NCBI RefSeq assembly: GCF_030929595.1 | Contig: NZ_JAVFVR010000005.1 | Coordinates: forward strand, 124,001-188,000 | DNA from: Flavobacterium sp. LHD-85 | GTDB lineage: Bacteria > Bacteroidota > Bacteroidia > Flavobacteriales > Flavobacteriaceae | Length of the DNA: 64,000 nucleotides | Direction: 5' to 3' | Shown here: in pieces, positions 35,164-44,765 of the stretch | Layout: each line of letters starts with the position of its first letter | Position numbering within the stretch: position 1 is the stretch's first letter | Translations under genes and position numbers: made by a program | The notes under the pieces: generated by a model | What the model was told of the DNA's origin: nothing | Seen by the model: only the letters and a program-made list of their open reading frames with translations | The model's database searches: none

Positions 35164-35960
35164 TTGATAAAAAGAAGATTGCTATTCTCACTACTGTGGC
35201 AAATTTTGAATTGTATAAAAAGACGGCAACAATTTTTCCAGATAACATTGATAAGATAGTTATTGATGGTACTAATGGGATGTATGGTCTAAACAGTATT
35301 GATTTTATGTTTCAAAAACTTAAAAATAAAAAATACGAATGGATTATTATGGCAGATGAAGATGTGTTTTTTTACGATTCAAATCTTATTTTTGATTTAA
35401 TTGATCATATGGATAAAAATGATTATCAGATATGTGGCGTTAGGGACGGAGGAGTAATTAAACATAGATTTCATAATCCTGAAGTGATTAATACTTTTTT
35501 CTCCATAATAAATTTAAAAAAATTGGCTAAAGAGTATAATTTTGATTTGGTTAAAGGACATCAAAAAATTATTCCTGAAATTTATAATAATAAGGATTAT
35601 TCTTTTTTAAAATATAATTACGACATACAAAGTCTTAAAGAACCATATTATTGCTTTTATTTTTGGGCTCTTCTAAATAATTTTAAAATTCTATATCTCG
35701 ATACTATAAATCCAGTTAAAGATGATCAGACTGGAAACATAATTCTTGATGCGAATGGAAACAAAATTGCTTTTCATAGTTGGTATGCTCGAGCTTATCA
35801 AGTTTATGAGGATCAAACAATAAGGATAGATTCTTTTTTAAATGAATTTCAGATCCAAGCCGCATCTCTAAACATGAAAAATGTGATTGTTTTTAAGAAA
35901 AGATTTTTCAATTGGAAAAAAAGACTTTTGGGAATTATCAAAAAAAGTATCAAAAAATGA
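35160..35960 (+). CDS. Uncharacterised GT-A-like protein
   Basis: A 266-residue soluble protein. IAILTTVANFELY at the N-terminus and WIIMADEDVFFYDSN (a DED acidic cluster after a hydrophobic strand) fit a GT-A nucleotide-diphospho-sugar transferase. No named family is recognised. FHSWYARAY near residue 225 might be the late catalytic region. It overlaps the next gene by 4 bases at ATGA. The call as a glycosyltransferase rests on fold-like motifs and context only. Confidence 0.52.
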   Translation: MIDKKKIAILTTVANFELYKKTATIFPDNIDKIVIDGTNGMYGLNSIDFMFQKLKNKKYEWIIMADEDVFFYDSNLIFDLIDHMDKNDYQICGVRDGGVIKHRFHNPEVINTFFSIINLKKLAKEYNFDLVKGHQKIIPEIYNNKDYSFLKYNYDIQSLKEPYYCFYFWALLNNFKILYLDTINPVKDDQTGNIILDANGNKIAFHSWYARAYQVYEDQTIRIDSFLNEFQIQAASLNMKNVIVFKKRFFNWKKRLLGIIKKSIKK

Positions 35961-37033
35961 TAACCATAATTTTTCCTTATCGAGACAGAGATCTTATTAG
36001 AATTAAAAAATCACTGGACTCTTTGAAAAATCAAACAAATCAAAACTTTAAGGTGTTGTTTGTTGATTACGGATCTAAAATTCAATTTTCAAATAAGGTT
36101 CGTAGTTTAGTTGATTCATATAGTTTTACAGAATACTTTTATAGTTACAATAGTAAACAGCCTTGGTCTCGTTCTAAAGCAATAAATATAGGTTTAAAAT
36201 TAACTCAGACTCCTTTTGTTTTTATCGCAGATATCGATCTTATTTTTAGAAATGATTTTATAGATATTCTTTTCAAATTGCAGAATCCTAAAAAAGCTTA
36301 TTATTTTAAGGTAGGTTTACTAAGTAAAGAAGAGACCGATCTTACTAAGGATTTTTTAGATTACCAAATTTCATTTTCCAGTGGGGCTGGAGCTCAAGGA
36401 TTATCAATGTTTCCAATGAAAGAGATAAATGATGTTCAAGCCTTTGATGAATTTTTGCATTTTTGGGGAGCAGAAGACAATGATATTCATTGCAGATTAA
36501 TAAGAGCTGGAATTGAAAGTGTTTTTTATGATAAGGAGATCATGCTTTTACATCAATGGCATGAAAGTTATCGAAAAAGCGAAAGAAATACTTTAACAAA
36601 AGAGCTTCAACTGAAAGGAGTTATCAAATTAAACCAACAGCATTTAATCAATAGCCGAAATAATGAAGTGATTAAAGTTAATAGTGAAAATTGGGGGATG
36701 CCTATTTCAGAAAAAGACTATTATGAATTAGAAAGCTATGACTCTTCAATAATTCTGACTAATAAGATAGAAGTGGTTAATCATTTTTTATTTGTAGAAT
36801 TACCTAGATATGAAAAAAGAATCTTGTCAATTCAATTTGTAGAAGACCCATTTCAAAGTACCTTAAAATATAAAGTAAAAAAAATAGTAGGTAAAACAGT
36901 TCCTAAATACTATTCTTTAAAAGAAATTAACGATAAATTGTTGCTTCATATCATTTCCTTCTATCATGTTTTTCCTTATTCTTATGAAATAAGTAGTGAT
37001 TTAAAAAGCATTAATTTCAGAATCAAAAAGTAA
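35957..37033 (+). CDS. Glycosyltransferase with GT2/GT7-like core
   Basis: A 358-residue enzyme from the ATG at 35957, which overlaps the preceding stop (ATGA) and puts ITIIFPYRDRDLIRIKKSL at the N-terminus. An in-frame ATG at 35912 would add 15 residues inside the upstream gene. FIADIDLIF is the DxD site and FWGAEDNDIHCRLIRAG matches the W-G-x-ED-D region of galactosyltransferase-like GT7 C-terminal domains, also seen in chondroitin synthase-type enzymes. A C-terminal ~100-residue extension is unassigned. Confidence 0.8.
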   Translation: MITIIFPYRDRDLIRIKKSLDSLKNQTNQNFKVLFVDYGSKIQFSNKVRSLVDSYSFTEYFYSYNSKQPWSRSKAINIGLKLTQTPFVFIADIDLIFRNDFIDILFKLQNPKKAYYFKVGLLSKEETDLTKDFLDYQISFSSGAGAQGLSMFPMKEINDVQAFDEFLHFWGAEDNDIHCRLIRAGIESVFYDKEIMLLHQWHESYRKSERNTLTKELQLKGVIKLNQQHLINSRNNEVIKVNSENWGMPISEKDYYELESYDSSIILTNKIEVVNHFLFVELPRYEKRILSIQFVEDPFQSTLKYKVKKIVGKTVPKYYSLKEINDKLLLHIISFYHVFPYSYEISSDLKSINFRIKK

Positions 37034-37062
37034 AAGATTTATAATTACTCAAATCCCACTAA

Positions 37063-38157
37063 ATGTCTAAAGTTATTCTAATCTCGCAAATACCTTTACC
37101 GTATTCAGGTATAGGAAGTTGGACGACACTATATCATAACTATTTAAGTGATGATCATAAAGTGGATTATATAATTTGCGGGAAGCCAGAAATGACTTAT
37201 CCTCAAATAGAATATGGAATTGTTATGAATACTAATTGGTTAAAATTTCAAAAGAAAGTTTTAAAAAATAAGTATATCAGCTTTTTTAATGAACTTAAAA
37301 AGATTCTTGAAAAAGACGAAAAATTTATAATTCAAATCATCGATAATTTCGGAATTGTAAAACCATTAATTGAGTTTTTAGAAAAACAAAAGAAAAGAGA
37401 GAAGTGCTATCTTCAGTTTTTTTATCATGGTTTTTCTCCTTTTCATGAAAATTTTTACGGTAGATGGTTTTTTGAGGGCATAGACGAAATGGTTTTGTTG
37501 ACTAATGACTCCTACAAAGCGCATAAAGAATATTATACAATTCTGCCAACAAAGTTTTCAGTTTTGCATAATGGAATTGACATTTCTAAATTTTACAAAG
37601 TTACTTTAGAAGAAAAAGAAAATATAAGGAAACAGTTAGGCATTACAAACAAAAAAGTATTTATCTGGTGTTCTCAGGATCGTCCTAAAAAAGGATTAGA
37701 TTTTATTTTAAACGTCTGGAAAAGAATTAAAGCGATCGAGAATGACGCCATTCTTTTAGTAATTGGCGCAAATCGGGATATAAAAATAGAAGGTGTGTCT
37801 TTTTTAGGAAGAATACCCAATAATGATTTACCAAAGTATTATCAAATGGCAGATTGTTATTTGTTTCCAACACTTTGGCATGAAGGTTTTGGATTGAGTT
37901 TAATTGAAGCGTTACATTGTGGCTGTTATTGCATTGCTTCTTCAAATGGAGGAGTTCCAGAAGTTTTACAATACGGAAAACTAGGTAAACTGATTGAAAA
38001 TCCTAATTTTATTGGAGAATGGGTAAAGGCTATTGAATTATTTCTGGATGAAAACGAAACTCACAATATTTTGATTCCTGAAAATTTATACTCTACAAAA
38101 AGCTGGAATGAAGGAATGAATACCATTATTGAAAACGCAAAATTGAATGTTAGTTAA
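37063..38157 (+). CDS. Family 4 (GT-B) glycosyltransferase
   Basis: A 364-residue GT4 protein with the N-terminal glycine motif SGIGSWTTLYHNYL, the interdomain VFIWCSQDRPKKGLDFIL and the donor site WHEGFGLSLIEALHCGCYCIASSNGG. It closes the run of twelve glycosyltransferases and overlaps neuA by 1 base. The coupling to neuA could mean it acts near the nonulosonic acid, but GT4 enzymes are not known sialyltransferases. Confidence 0.88.
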   Translation: MSKVILISQIPLPYSGIGSWTTLYHNYLSDDHKVDYIICGKPEMTYPQIEYGIVMNTNWLKFQKKVLKNKYISFFNELKKILEKDEKFIIQIIDNFGIVKPLIEFLEKQKKREKCYLQFFYHGFSPFHENFYGRWFFEGIDEMVLLTNDSYKAHKEYYTILPTKFSVLHNGIDISKFYKVTLEEKENIRKQLGITNKKVFIWCSQDRPKKGLDFILNVWKRIKAIENDAILLVIGANRDIKIEGVSFLGRIPNNDLPKYYQMADCYLFPTLWHEGFGLSLIEALHCGCYCIASSNGGVPEVLQYGKLGKLIENPNFIGEWVKAIELFLDENETHNILIPENLYSTKSWNEGMNTIIENAKLNVS

Positions 38158-38816
38158 TGAAAACTATTGCAATAATTCCCGCGAGAGGAGGCTCTAAACG
38201 ATTGCCAGAAAAAAACACCAAATTACTTGGTGAAATTCCTCTTTTGGCTCATTCAATTTTGTATGCAAAACAAAATAACGCAATAATTGATGAAATTTAT
38301 GTTTCGACAAACGATGATAAAATCAAGAAAATTGCATTAGAATATGGTGTAAAAGTAATCGATCGCCCAGAATCATTATCAGGAGATTTGGAACCAACAG
38401 TGACAGCATTAAAACATGTGTTAGAATCAATAGAGTATGATGTTGAAAATGTAATTTTATTGCAACCTACAAATCCGTTGCGTCCAGAAAACTTACTTAA
38501 AGATGGGTTTGATTTTTATTTAAAAGGAAATCACGATAGCTTATTTACAGTTTCTCGAAATCATCAGAAATTTGGAAAAATAATTGATGGGAAGTTTGTT
38601 CCTTTTAATTACGAAATAGGCCAAAGGAGCCAAGATCTCGAACCTCTTTTTTTTGAAAATGGCTTGCTTTATATCACAAAATCTGAAAAAATTTTAAGTG
38701 ATATAATTATATCAAAAGATGCTTACCCATTTGAGATAAATCATATTTTTGCTAGCGTTGATATCGATACACAAGAAGATTTTGACTACGCTCAATACAT
38801 ATATAAAAACAAATAA
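38157..38816 (+). CDS. neuA: CMP-nonulosonate (acylneuraminate) cytidylyltransferase
   Basis: A 219-residue enzyme with the CTP-binding loop [15 protein letters not shown], the DRPESLSGD segment and LLQPTNPLR, all hallmarks of CMP-sialic acid synthetases. It activates a nonulosonic acid with CTP before transfer. It stands 2 bases before neuB and 1 base inside the preceding gene. Whether the sugar is Neu5Ac or a diamino relative such as legionaminic acid is not certain from sequence. Confidence 0.9.
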   Translation: MKTIAIIPARGGSKRLPEKNTKLLGEIPLLAHSILYAKQNNAIIDEIYVSTNDDKIKKIALEYGVKVIDRPESLSGDLEPTVTALKHVLESIEYDVENVILLQPTNPLRPENLLKDGFDFYLKGNHDSLFTVSRNHQKFGKIIDGKFVPFNYEIGQRSQDLEPLFFENGLLYITKSEKILSDIIISKDAYPFEINHIFASVDIDTQEDFDYAQYIYKNK

Positions 38817-38818
38817 AA

Positions 38819-39859
38819 ATGAATTCATATATCGAAATAGCAGGCCGCAAAATTGGTCTAGATTACCCGCCATTAGTGATTGCTGAAATTGGAATTAATC
38901 ACGAGGGATCCCTTCAAGTTGCCAAAGAAATGGTAGATGCAGCTAGTAGAGCAGGTGTAGAAGTTGTAAAACATCAAACGCATATTGTTGAAGACGAAAT
39001 GACTGGTGCTGCCAAAAAAGTTATTCCAGGAAATGCAGATGTTTCAATATATGAAATTATGGAACGCTGTTCGCTTAATGAAGAAGAAGAATTAGAACTT
39101 AAAAATTATGTAGAAAGCAAAGGCATGATTTTTATTTCAACGCCATTTTCTCGTGCGGCAGCTGAAAGGTTAAAAAAGTTTGATATTCCTGCTTACAAAA
39201 TAGGATCTGGCGAATGTAATAATTATCCGCTTTTAGAGCATATTGCTTCTTTTGGAAAACCTGTTATTTTGAGTACAGGAATGAATACGATTGAAAGTAT
39301 ACAAAAAGCAGTAGCGGTATTTGATAAGTATAATGTTCCAGTTGCTTTATTGCATACTACAAATTTATATCCAACACCAATTCACTTAGTTCGTTTTGGC
39401 GCGATGGTCGAATTGAATCAGGCTTTTCCAAACAAAGTTTTTGGACTAAGTGATCACACTTTAAATAATAATGCTTGTTTAGGAGCCGTAGCTTTAGGAG
39501 CTAGTATTCTTGAAAGACATTTTACAGATCATATGCAGCGAACAGGTCCAGATATTGTATGCAGTATGGATGAAAATGCTTGTAGTGAACTAATTGTTTC
39601 AAGTGCAGAAATTGCTCAAATGCGTGGAGGATCAAAAAAACCGGCAGATGAAGAACAAGTAACAATTGATTTTGCTTTTGCAACACTTTGTTCTATTGCT
39701 TCAATTAAGAAAGGAGAAATTTTTACCAAAGAGAATATTTGGGTAAAGAGGCCTGGAACAGGAAAGATTTTAGCTGAAAATTTTAATGACATAATAGGTA
39801 AAACAGCAAAAAGAGATATTGAGAATGATGAGCAATTAACTTGGGAAGATATTCAATAA
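38819..39859 (+). CDS. neuB: N-acetylneuraminate (nonulosonate) synthase
   Basis: A 346-residue TIM-barrel plus SAF (antifreeze-like) domain protein. [55 protein letters not shown] and SDHT are NeuB motifs; the SAF domain ([15 protein letters not shown]) starts near residue 298. It condenses phosphoenolpyruvate with an N-acylmannosamine-type sugar. The [11 protein letters not shown] and ECNNYPL segments recall the Campylobacter LOS sialic-acid synthase (from memory), favouring Neu5Ac. It lies between neuA and neuC. Confidence 0.92.
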   Translation: MNSYIEIAGRKIGLDYPPLVIAEIGINHEGSLQVAKEMVDAASRAGVEVVKHQTHIVEDEMTGAAKKVIPGNADVSIYEIMERCSLNEEEELELKNYVESKGMIFISTPFSRAAAERLKKFDIPAYKIGSGECNNYPLLEHIASFGKPVILSTGMNTIESIQKAVAVFDKYNVPVALLHTTNLYPTPIHLVRFGAMVELNQAFPNKVFGLSDHTLNNNACLGAVALGASILERHFTDHMQRTGPDIVCSMDENACSELIVSSAEIAQMRGGSKKPADEEQVTIDFAFATLCSIASIKKGEIFTKENIWVKRPGTGKILAENFNDIIGKTAKRDIENDEQLTWEDIQ

Positions 39860-39864
39860 TATCA

Positions 39865-40986
39865 ATGAGAAAAATCCTTTTTTTAACGGGTACTAGAGCC
39901 GATTTTGGAAAAATAAAATCATTAATCACAATTCTTGAAAAACATCAAGAGTTTGAAGTTTTTGTTTTCGTGACTGGCATGCATCTGCACGAAGAATATG
40001 GGTATACCCTTATTGAAATTGAACGATGCAATTTTAAAAACATCCATACTTTCGTGAATCATACTCACGAAACCACAATGGATCTTACTCTTGCAAAAAC
40101 TATCGAAGGATTTTCTAGTTATTGTAATACTATAAAACCAGACATGATTGTTGTTCATGGTGATCGTGTTGAAACTCTTGCTGGCGCAATAGTTGGTTCT
40201 CTAAATAATATTCTTGTAGCACATATTGAGGGGGGTGAAGTTTCAGGAACTGTTGATGAGTTGATAAGACACAGTGTAAGCAAACTAAGCCATATACATT
40301 TTGCATCTAATATAGAAGCCGAAAAAAGATTGATTCAAATGGGTGAGATCAAAGAATCTGTCTTTACAATTGGTTCTCCAGATATTGATATTATGTTTTC
40401 TGAACAACTGCCAGATTTAGCAACCGTAAAAGAATATTATAATATTTTATTCGAAGAATTTTCAATTGTTATGTTTCATCCTGTTACAACTGAAATTAAT
40501 GCAATGAAACAATATGCAGAAAATTTTGTTTCTGCCTTGCTTAATGATAGCCACAATTATGTGGTCATTTATCCAAATAATGATTTAGGGAGCCAATTTG
40601 TTTTGGATAGTTATGATAAGTTAAAAAATAATGAAAGATTTAAAATTTTCCCTTCCCTTCGTTTTGAATACTTTTTGACTCTTTTAAAAAATAGCAAATT
40701 CATTATCGGAAACAGTAGTGCTGGTATACGTGAGGCACCTTATTATGGTATCCCGATTATCAATATTGGTACTAGACAGCAAAATAGGGCAATACACGCT
40801 GACATAATAAATGTGGATTATTCTGAAAGCGAAATCGAGCAAGCTCTTTCAGTTATAGACTCTCATAACGTACAAAAATCTGATAATGATTTTGGACAAG
40901 GAAATAGTGCAGAATTATTTCTTAATTGTCTACAGAAATCGGATATTTGGCAGCTCAATCACCAAAAACAATTTAGAGATAGTTAA
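39865..40986 (+). CDS. neuC: Hydrolysing UDP-N-acetylhexosamine 2-epimerase, NeuC/LegG type
   Basis: A 373-residue GT-B-like epimerase from the ATG at 39865; an in-frame ATG at 39841 would overlap neuB and add eight residues. ILFLTGTRADFGKIKSL, VVHGDRVETLAGAIV, AHIEGGEVSGTVDELIRH and GNSSAGIREAPYYG are the family motifs. The enzyme releases ManNAc (or the 2,4-diamino analogue) for NeuB. The TGTRADF form also occurs in LegG, so the UDP-sugar substrate is open. It overlaps the next gene by 1 base. Confidence 0.9.
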   Translation: MRKILFLTGTRADFGKIKSLITILEKHQEFEVFVFVTGMHLHEEYGYTLIEIERCNFKNIHTFVNHTHETTMDLTLAKTIEGFSSYCNTIKPDMIVVHGDRVETLAGAIVGSLNNILVAHIEGGEVSGTVDELIRHSVSKLSHIHFASNIEAEKRLIQMGEIKESVFTIGSPDIDIMFSEQLPDLATVKEYYNILFEEFSIVMFHPVTTEINAMKQYAENFVSALLNDSHNYVVIYPNNDLGSQFVLDSYDKLKNNERFKIFPSLRFEYFLTLLKNSKFIIGNSSAGIREAPYYGIPIINIGTRQQNRAIHADIINVDYSESEIEQALSVIDSHNVQKSDNDFGQGNSAELFLNCLQKSDIWQLNHQKQFRDS

Positions 40987-42383
40987 TGTCTAATAACAAG
41001 ATTTTTATCCTCCTGCCAGATGGAGTCGGACTTCGAAATTTTGCCTTTTCTAATTTTTATAAAATAGGATTGGACAAAAAGTTTGATATAACGTACTGGA
41101 ATAATACTCCATTTAATTTGACAAGTTTAGGTTTTAATGAAATTAAAATTAAAAACGCTAAAACAAATCCTCTAACAGACAGTTATAAAAATGCTCGAAA
41201 GCACATCGAGCTGAATCTTAACATAAAAAGAGCGATGGATACTGTTTATGATTCTTATCGTTTTCCTTTTTTCTTTAAAAGTGTAAAAGGAGCAGTTAAA
41301 AGTTGTGCTGCAAAACTCTTTATTACAATAAATAATTCAGAAAGAGGTTTAGAAAAGGTTAGAGAAAAAATAAAACTCCAAGAAAAGAAAACTGAGTTTT
41401 ATAAGAATTGTTTAGAAACACTTCAGAAGGAGAAACCTGATTTTGTGTTTTGTACTAACCAGCGTCCTGTTTTAGCAATAGCTCCAATATTAGCTGCAAA
41501 AGAACTAAAAATACCAACAGGAACTTTTATTTTTTCATGGGATAATCTGCCCAAAGCGACGATGGTTATCGAAACAGATTACTATTTTGTATGGAGTGAG
41601 CACATGAAGAAAGAACTTCTGAAATATTATCCATACATAATAGAAAAACAGATTTTTGTTGTTGGAACCCCACAATTTGAAAGTCATTTTAATTTGGATG
41701 ATATTATAGACAGAATTAAATTTTTTAATGATTATAATCTCGATTTAAGTAAAAAATACATTTGTTATTCGGGTGATGATTTTACTACCTGTCCAGACGA
41801 TCCTAAATATTTATCGGATGTTGCAGATGGGGTAAGAAGGTTAAATGAGCAAAGTAATGACTTATTAGGTATTATATTTAGGCGTTGTCCAGTTGATTTT
41901 TCTACTAGATACGATGAAGTTCTTAAAAGAAATGAGGATTTGATCGTACCTATTGATCCGATATGGGAAAAAAATGGAACTGAATGGAATACCATTTTAC
42001 CAACTCGAGAAGATGTTAAATTGCTAACTAATACAATATTTCATACTGAAATGGTGGTAAATTTAGGGTCTTCAATGGTATTTGATTATGCTTGTTTTAA
42101 AAAGCCATGCGCGTTTTTAAATTATGATATTCCAAATAAAATAGATATGAATTGGTCAGTATCTAAAATTTACAATTACATACATTTTCGTTCGATGCCA
42201 GATCAGAATGCAGTTATTTGGTTAAATTCAGCAGATGAAATTACAGATAAAATTCGACACGGATTGAATACAAATGGAACATTAGAAAGTGCTCAAAATT
42301 GGTTTAAGATTATTAATCAGGAACCGCCAGAAATTTCCTCAGCTAGAATATGGAAATCAATTGAAACAATTCTAAACCGCTAA
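40986..42383 (+). CDS. Putative GT-B glycosyltransferase linked to the neu genes
   Basis: A 465-residue soluble protein, not in a family I can name. Features include an N-terminal ILLPDGVGLRNFAFSNFY with a glycine loop, IFSWDNLPKATMV in the middle and, near the end, NLGSSMVFDYACFKKPCAFLN, which resembles the donor-binding end of CDP-glycerol- and nucleotide-sugar GT-B enzymes. It overlaps neuC by 1 base, so it belongs to the nonulosonate operon. I infer it may be the transferase for the CMP-activated sugar. Confidence 0.6.
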   Translation: MSNNKIFILLPDGVGLRNFAFSNFYKIGLDKKFDITYWNNTPFNLTSLGFNEIKIKNAKTNPLTDSYKNARKHIELNLNIKRAMDTVYDSYRFPFFFKSVKGAVKSCAAKLFITINNSERGLEKVREKIKLQEKKTEFYKNCLETLQKEKPDFVFCTNQRPVLAIAPILAAKELKIPTGTFIFSWDNLPKATMVIETDYYFVWSEHMKKELLKYYPYIIEKQIFVVGTPQFESHFNLDDIIDRIKFFNDYNLDLSKKYICYSGDDFTTCPDDPKYLSDVADGVRRLNEQSNDLLGIIFRRCPVDFSTRYDEVLKRNEDLIVPIDPIWEKNGTEWNTILPTREDVKLLTNTIFHTEMVVNLGSSMVFDYACFKKPCAFLNYDIPNKIDMNWSVSKIYNYIHFRSMPDQNAVIWLNSADEITDKIRHGLNTNGTLESAQNWFKIINQEPPEISSARIWKSIETILNR

Positions 42384-42417
42384 AGAATTTTTGATTTAGA
42401 TAAAATTATTTTAATTT

Positions 42418-43851
42418 ATGTTTTTTAACTCATTGGCTTTTGCCATCTTTCTACCAATCGTTTTTTTGCTTTATTGGTTTGTTTTCAATAAAAATAAAAA
42501 TACACAAAATGCTTTATTAATTGTAGCAAGTTATTATTTCTATTCTTGTTGGGATTGGAGGTTTCTTTTCTTATTAGTTTTTTCTACATTTTTAGATTAT
42601 TTCACTGGAATTCAAATTGAGAAAAGCAACTCCGAAAAGGGGCGAAAATTTTGGTTTTGGCTTAGTGTTTTAGTGAATTTAGGATTTTTAGGAATTTTTA
42701 AATACTATAACTTCTTTGCGGCTTCATTTGCAGAAATGTTTACTTCTTTTGGTTTTAAGGTAAGTCCAATGCTATTGAATGTAATTTTACCTGTTGGAAT
42801 TTCATTTTACACTTTCCATGGATTATCTTATGTAATTGATATTTACTATAAAAGAATTAAAGCAGAATATAATTTTGTAGACTATTCGCTTTTCGTGAGT
42901 TATTTTCCTCTTTTGGTAGCAGGACCAATAGAAAGGGCAACACATTTATTGCCTGAGTTAAAGGAAAAACGCGAGTTTAATTTAGAAAAAGCAAAAGAAG
43001 GTGTTTATCAAATTGTTTGGGGACTGGTAAAAAAAGTTGTCATTGCAGATACTTGTGCTGTTTATGCAAATGCTATTTTTGATAATTATCCTTCAATGAA
43101 CTCGTTTTCTTTGATTTTAGGAGCAATTTATTTTGCTTTTCAGATTTATGGAGATTTTTCTGGGTATTCAGACATAGCGCTTGGCGTTTCCAAATTATTT
43201 GGTTTAGAGTTATTAAGGAATTTCAATTATCCTTATTTTTCACGAGATATAGCAGAGTTTTGGCGTCGTTGGCATATTTCGCTTTCTTCTTGGTTTCGCG
43301 ATTATTTATACATTCCATTAGGAGGAAGCAAAGGTGGTCTTTGGATGAAAATCAGAAATACTTTTATCATCTTTATTGTTAGCGGATTTTGGCATGGTGC
43401 CAATTGGACATACATTGTTTGGGGATTTATAAATGCGGTCTATTTCCTTCCTTTATTATTGTCCAATAGCAATAGAAATAATATGGATTCTATTACTTTA
43501 AAATGGAATTTTGATTCTGTTAGAGTACTATTTAGCATTTTAACCACTTTTTTATTGACTTGTGTAGCTTGGATATTTTTTAGAGCAAAAACAATCACTG
43601 ATGCCATTTTATATCTAAAAAAGATATTCACTAATGGAGGGTTTAGTGCTCAATATTTAGATAACCAACGGTATAATTATGAATTATTACTAATGATTGG
43701 CTTGTTCGTTCTGGTTGAATGGAATAATAAAACCAAAGTTGAGCCAATTTCTGGAAAAAGAAGTATGCTAAAAATAGCTTTAGCTATTATGGCTATCATT
43801 GCTTTCGGAACTTATTCTGATTATAAAGAATTTATTTATTTCCAATTTTAA
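42418..43851 (+). CDS. MBOAT-family O-acyltransferase (AlgI/DltB-like)
   Basis: A 477-residue polytopic membrane protein. SYYFYSCWDWRFL, PVGISFYTFHGLSYVID, YFPLLVAGPIERA, GYSDIALG, EFWRRWHISLSSWFRDYLYIPLGG and the conserved His326 in SGFWHGANWTYIVWG are MBOAT/AlgI hallmarks. Such proteins take an acyl (usually acetyl) group across the membrane to a glycan in the periplasm with a partner protein. Two SGNH-like membrane-anchored partners follow at once; the next gene overlaps by 1 base. Confidence 0.92.
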   Translation: MFFNSLAFAIFLPIVFLLYWFVFNKNKNTQNALLIVASYYFYSCWDWRFLFLLVFSTFLDYFTGIQIEKSNSEKGRKFWFWLSVLVNLGFLGIFKYYNFFAASFAEMFTSFGFKVSPMLLNVILPVGISFYTFHGLSYVIDIYYKRIKAEYNFVDYSLFVSYFPLLVAGPIERATHLLPELKEKREFNLEKAKEGVYQIVWGLVKKVVIADTCAVYANAIFDNYPSMNSFSLILGAIYFAFQIYGDFSGYSDIALGVSKLFGLELLRNFNYPYFSRDIAEFWRRWHISLSSWFRDYLYIPLGGSKGGLWMKIRNTFIIFIVSGFWHGANWTYIVWGFINAVYFLPLLLSNSNRNNMDSITLKWNFDSVRVLFSILTTFLLTCVAWIFFRAKTITDAILYLKKIFTNGGFSAQYLDNQRYNYELLLMIGLFVLVEWNNKTKVEPISGKRSMLKIALAIMAIIAFGTYSDYKEFIYFQF

Positions 43852-44726
43852 TGAAGAAGTTTTTATTATATATATTAGGAATTTTTATTTTAACAGTTTT
43901 GGTAGCGGTTACTTTAGATGGATTATATACCTATATCTTTATGCAGTCAAGAAACCGCGGAAAAATCCAAACCGTTTTCAATTCTACTGCAAAAAAATAT
44001 GATGTTGTGATTTTAGGTTCTTCAAGAGCTAATAATCATTTTGTTTCGCAAATGTTTGAAGACAAAGGACTAAAAACATTTAACTATGGAATGAGTGGCG
44101 GACACTTATTTGAAGCTTCATTAATGTTGAAATTGATGATAGAAAGAAAGTACGAAATTAAAAATGTAATTCTTGAAGCTGATTTAAATCTTGCGAATGA
44201 TCATCAAGCAGAAGGAATTGCAGCTTTGTTTTTACCTTTTATTCATAATTCAGAAGTCATTAAAGATCACTATGAAAATGAAAATGATTTTAAGGAATTG
44301 TATTATCTTCCGTTTTATAGGTATGTGAAATATGACAGTAAAATAGGTTTTCGGGAAATATTTTTTACAGCAGTACACAAAAAAACAAATGCTTTAGACA
44401 ATTTAGGTTTTTACCCGTTAGAAAAACATAAAAACGGCAATATGAAAAACAATATTGTCAATTTAAACCCGCTTCCTCATAATAGATATTATGAAGAGAT
44501 TAAAGACATATGTAAAAAGAATAACATCAAATTTATTGCTATTATGACGCCTATGTGTGAAAATGTTGTGGGAATGAATTATTTTGATAAAGTCAAGAAA
44601 GCTTATCCTGAAATTTATAATTATGAAAATGTAGTGATTGAGGACAGATATTTTTCTTCTTGCGGTCATATGACAAAAGATGGAGCTAAATTATTTACAG
44701 CAAGAATAATCAAAGATTTTTTTTAG
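43851..44726 (+). CDS. Membrane-anchored SGNH-like protein, O-acyltransfer partner A
   Basis: A 291-residue protein with one N-terminal membrane anchor (residues about 4-27) and a periplasmic domain. The block VVILGSSRANNH supplies the nucleophile Ser of an SGNH-type hydrolase/transferase and CGHMTKDGAKLF the late His region. FNYGMSGG would be the Gly block. Beside an MBOAT gene, the arrangement recalls AlgJ/AlgX or DltD partners. It overlaps the MBOAT gene by 1 base. It is a close paralogue of the next gene. Confidence 0.75.
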   Translation: MKKFLLYILGIFILTVLVAVTLDGLYTYIFMQSRNRGKIQTVFNSTAKKYDVVILGSSRANNHFVSQMFEDKGLKTFNYGMSGGHLFEASLMLKLMIERKYEIKNVILEADLNLANDHQAEGIAALFLPFIHNSEVIKDHYENENDFKELYYLPFYRYVKYDSKIGFREIFFTAVHKKTNALDNLGFYPLEKHKNGNMKNNIVNLNPLPHNRYYEEIKDICKKNNIKFIAIMTPMCENVVGMNYFDKVKKAYPEIYNYENVVIEDRYFSSCGHMTKDGAKLFTARIIKDFF

Positions 44727-44765
44727 AAATAGCAATACAATCCACCTATCCCATTGAATGCTTAT

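Noticed and set aside
38157..40986. neu genes as a pseudaminic acid pathway
   Set aside because: No PseB/PseC/PseG-type genes are adjacent; instead a hydrolysing 2-epimerase of the NeuC/LegG type is present, which belongs to the sialic/legionaminic route.
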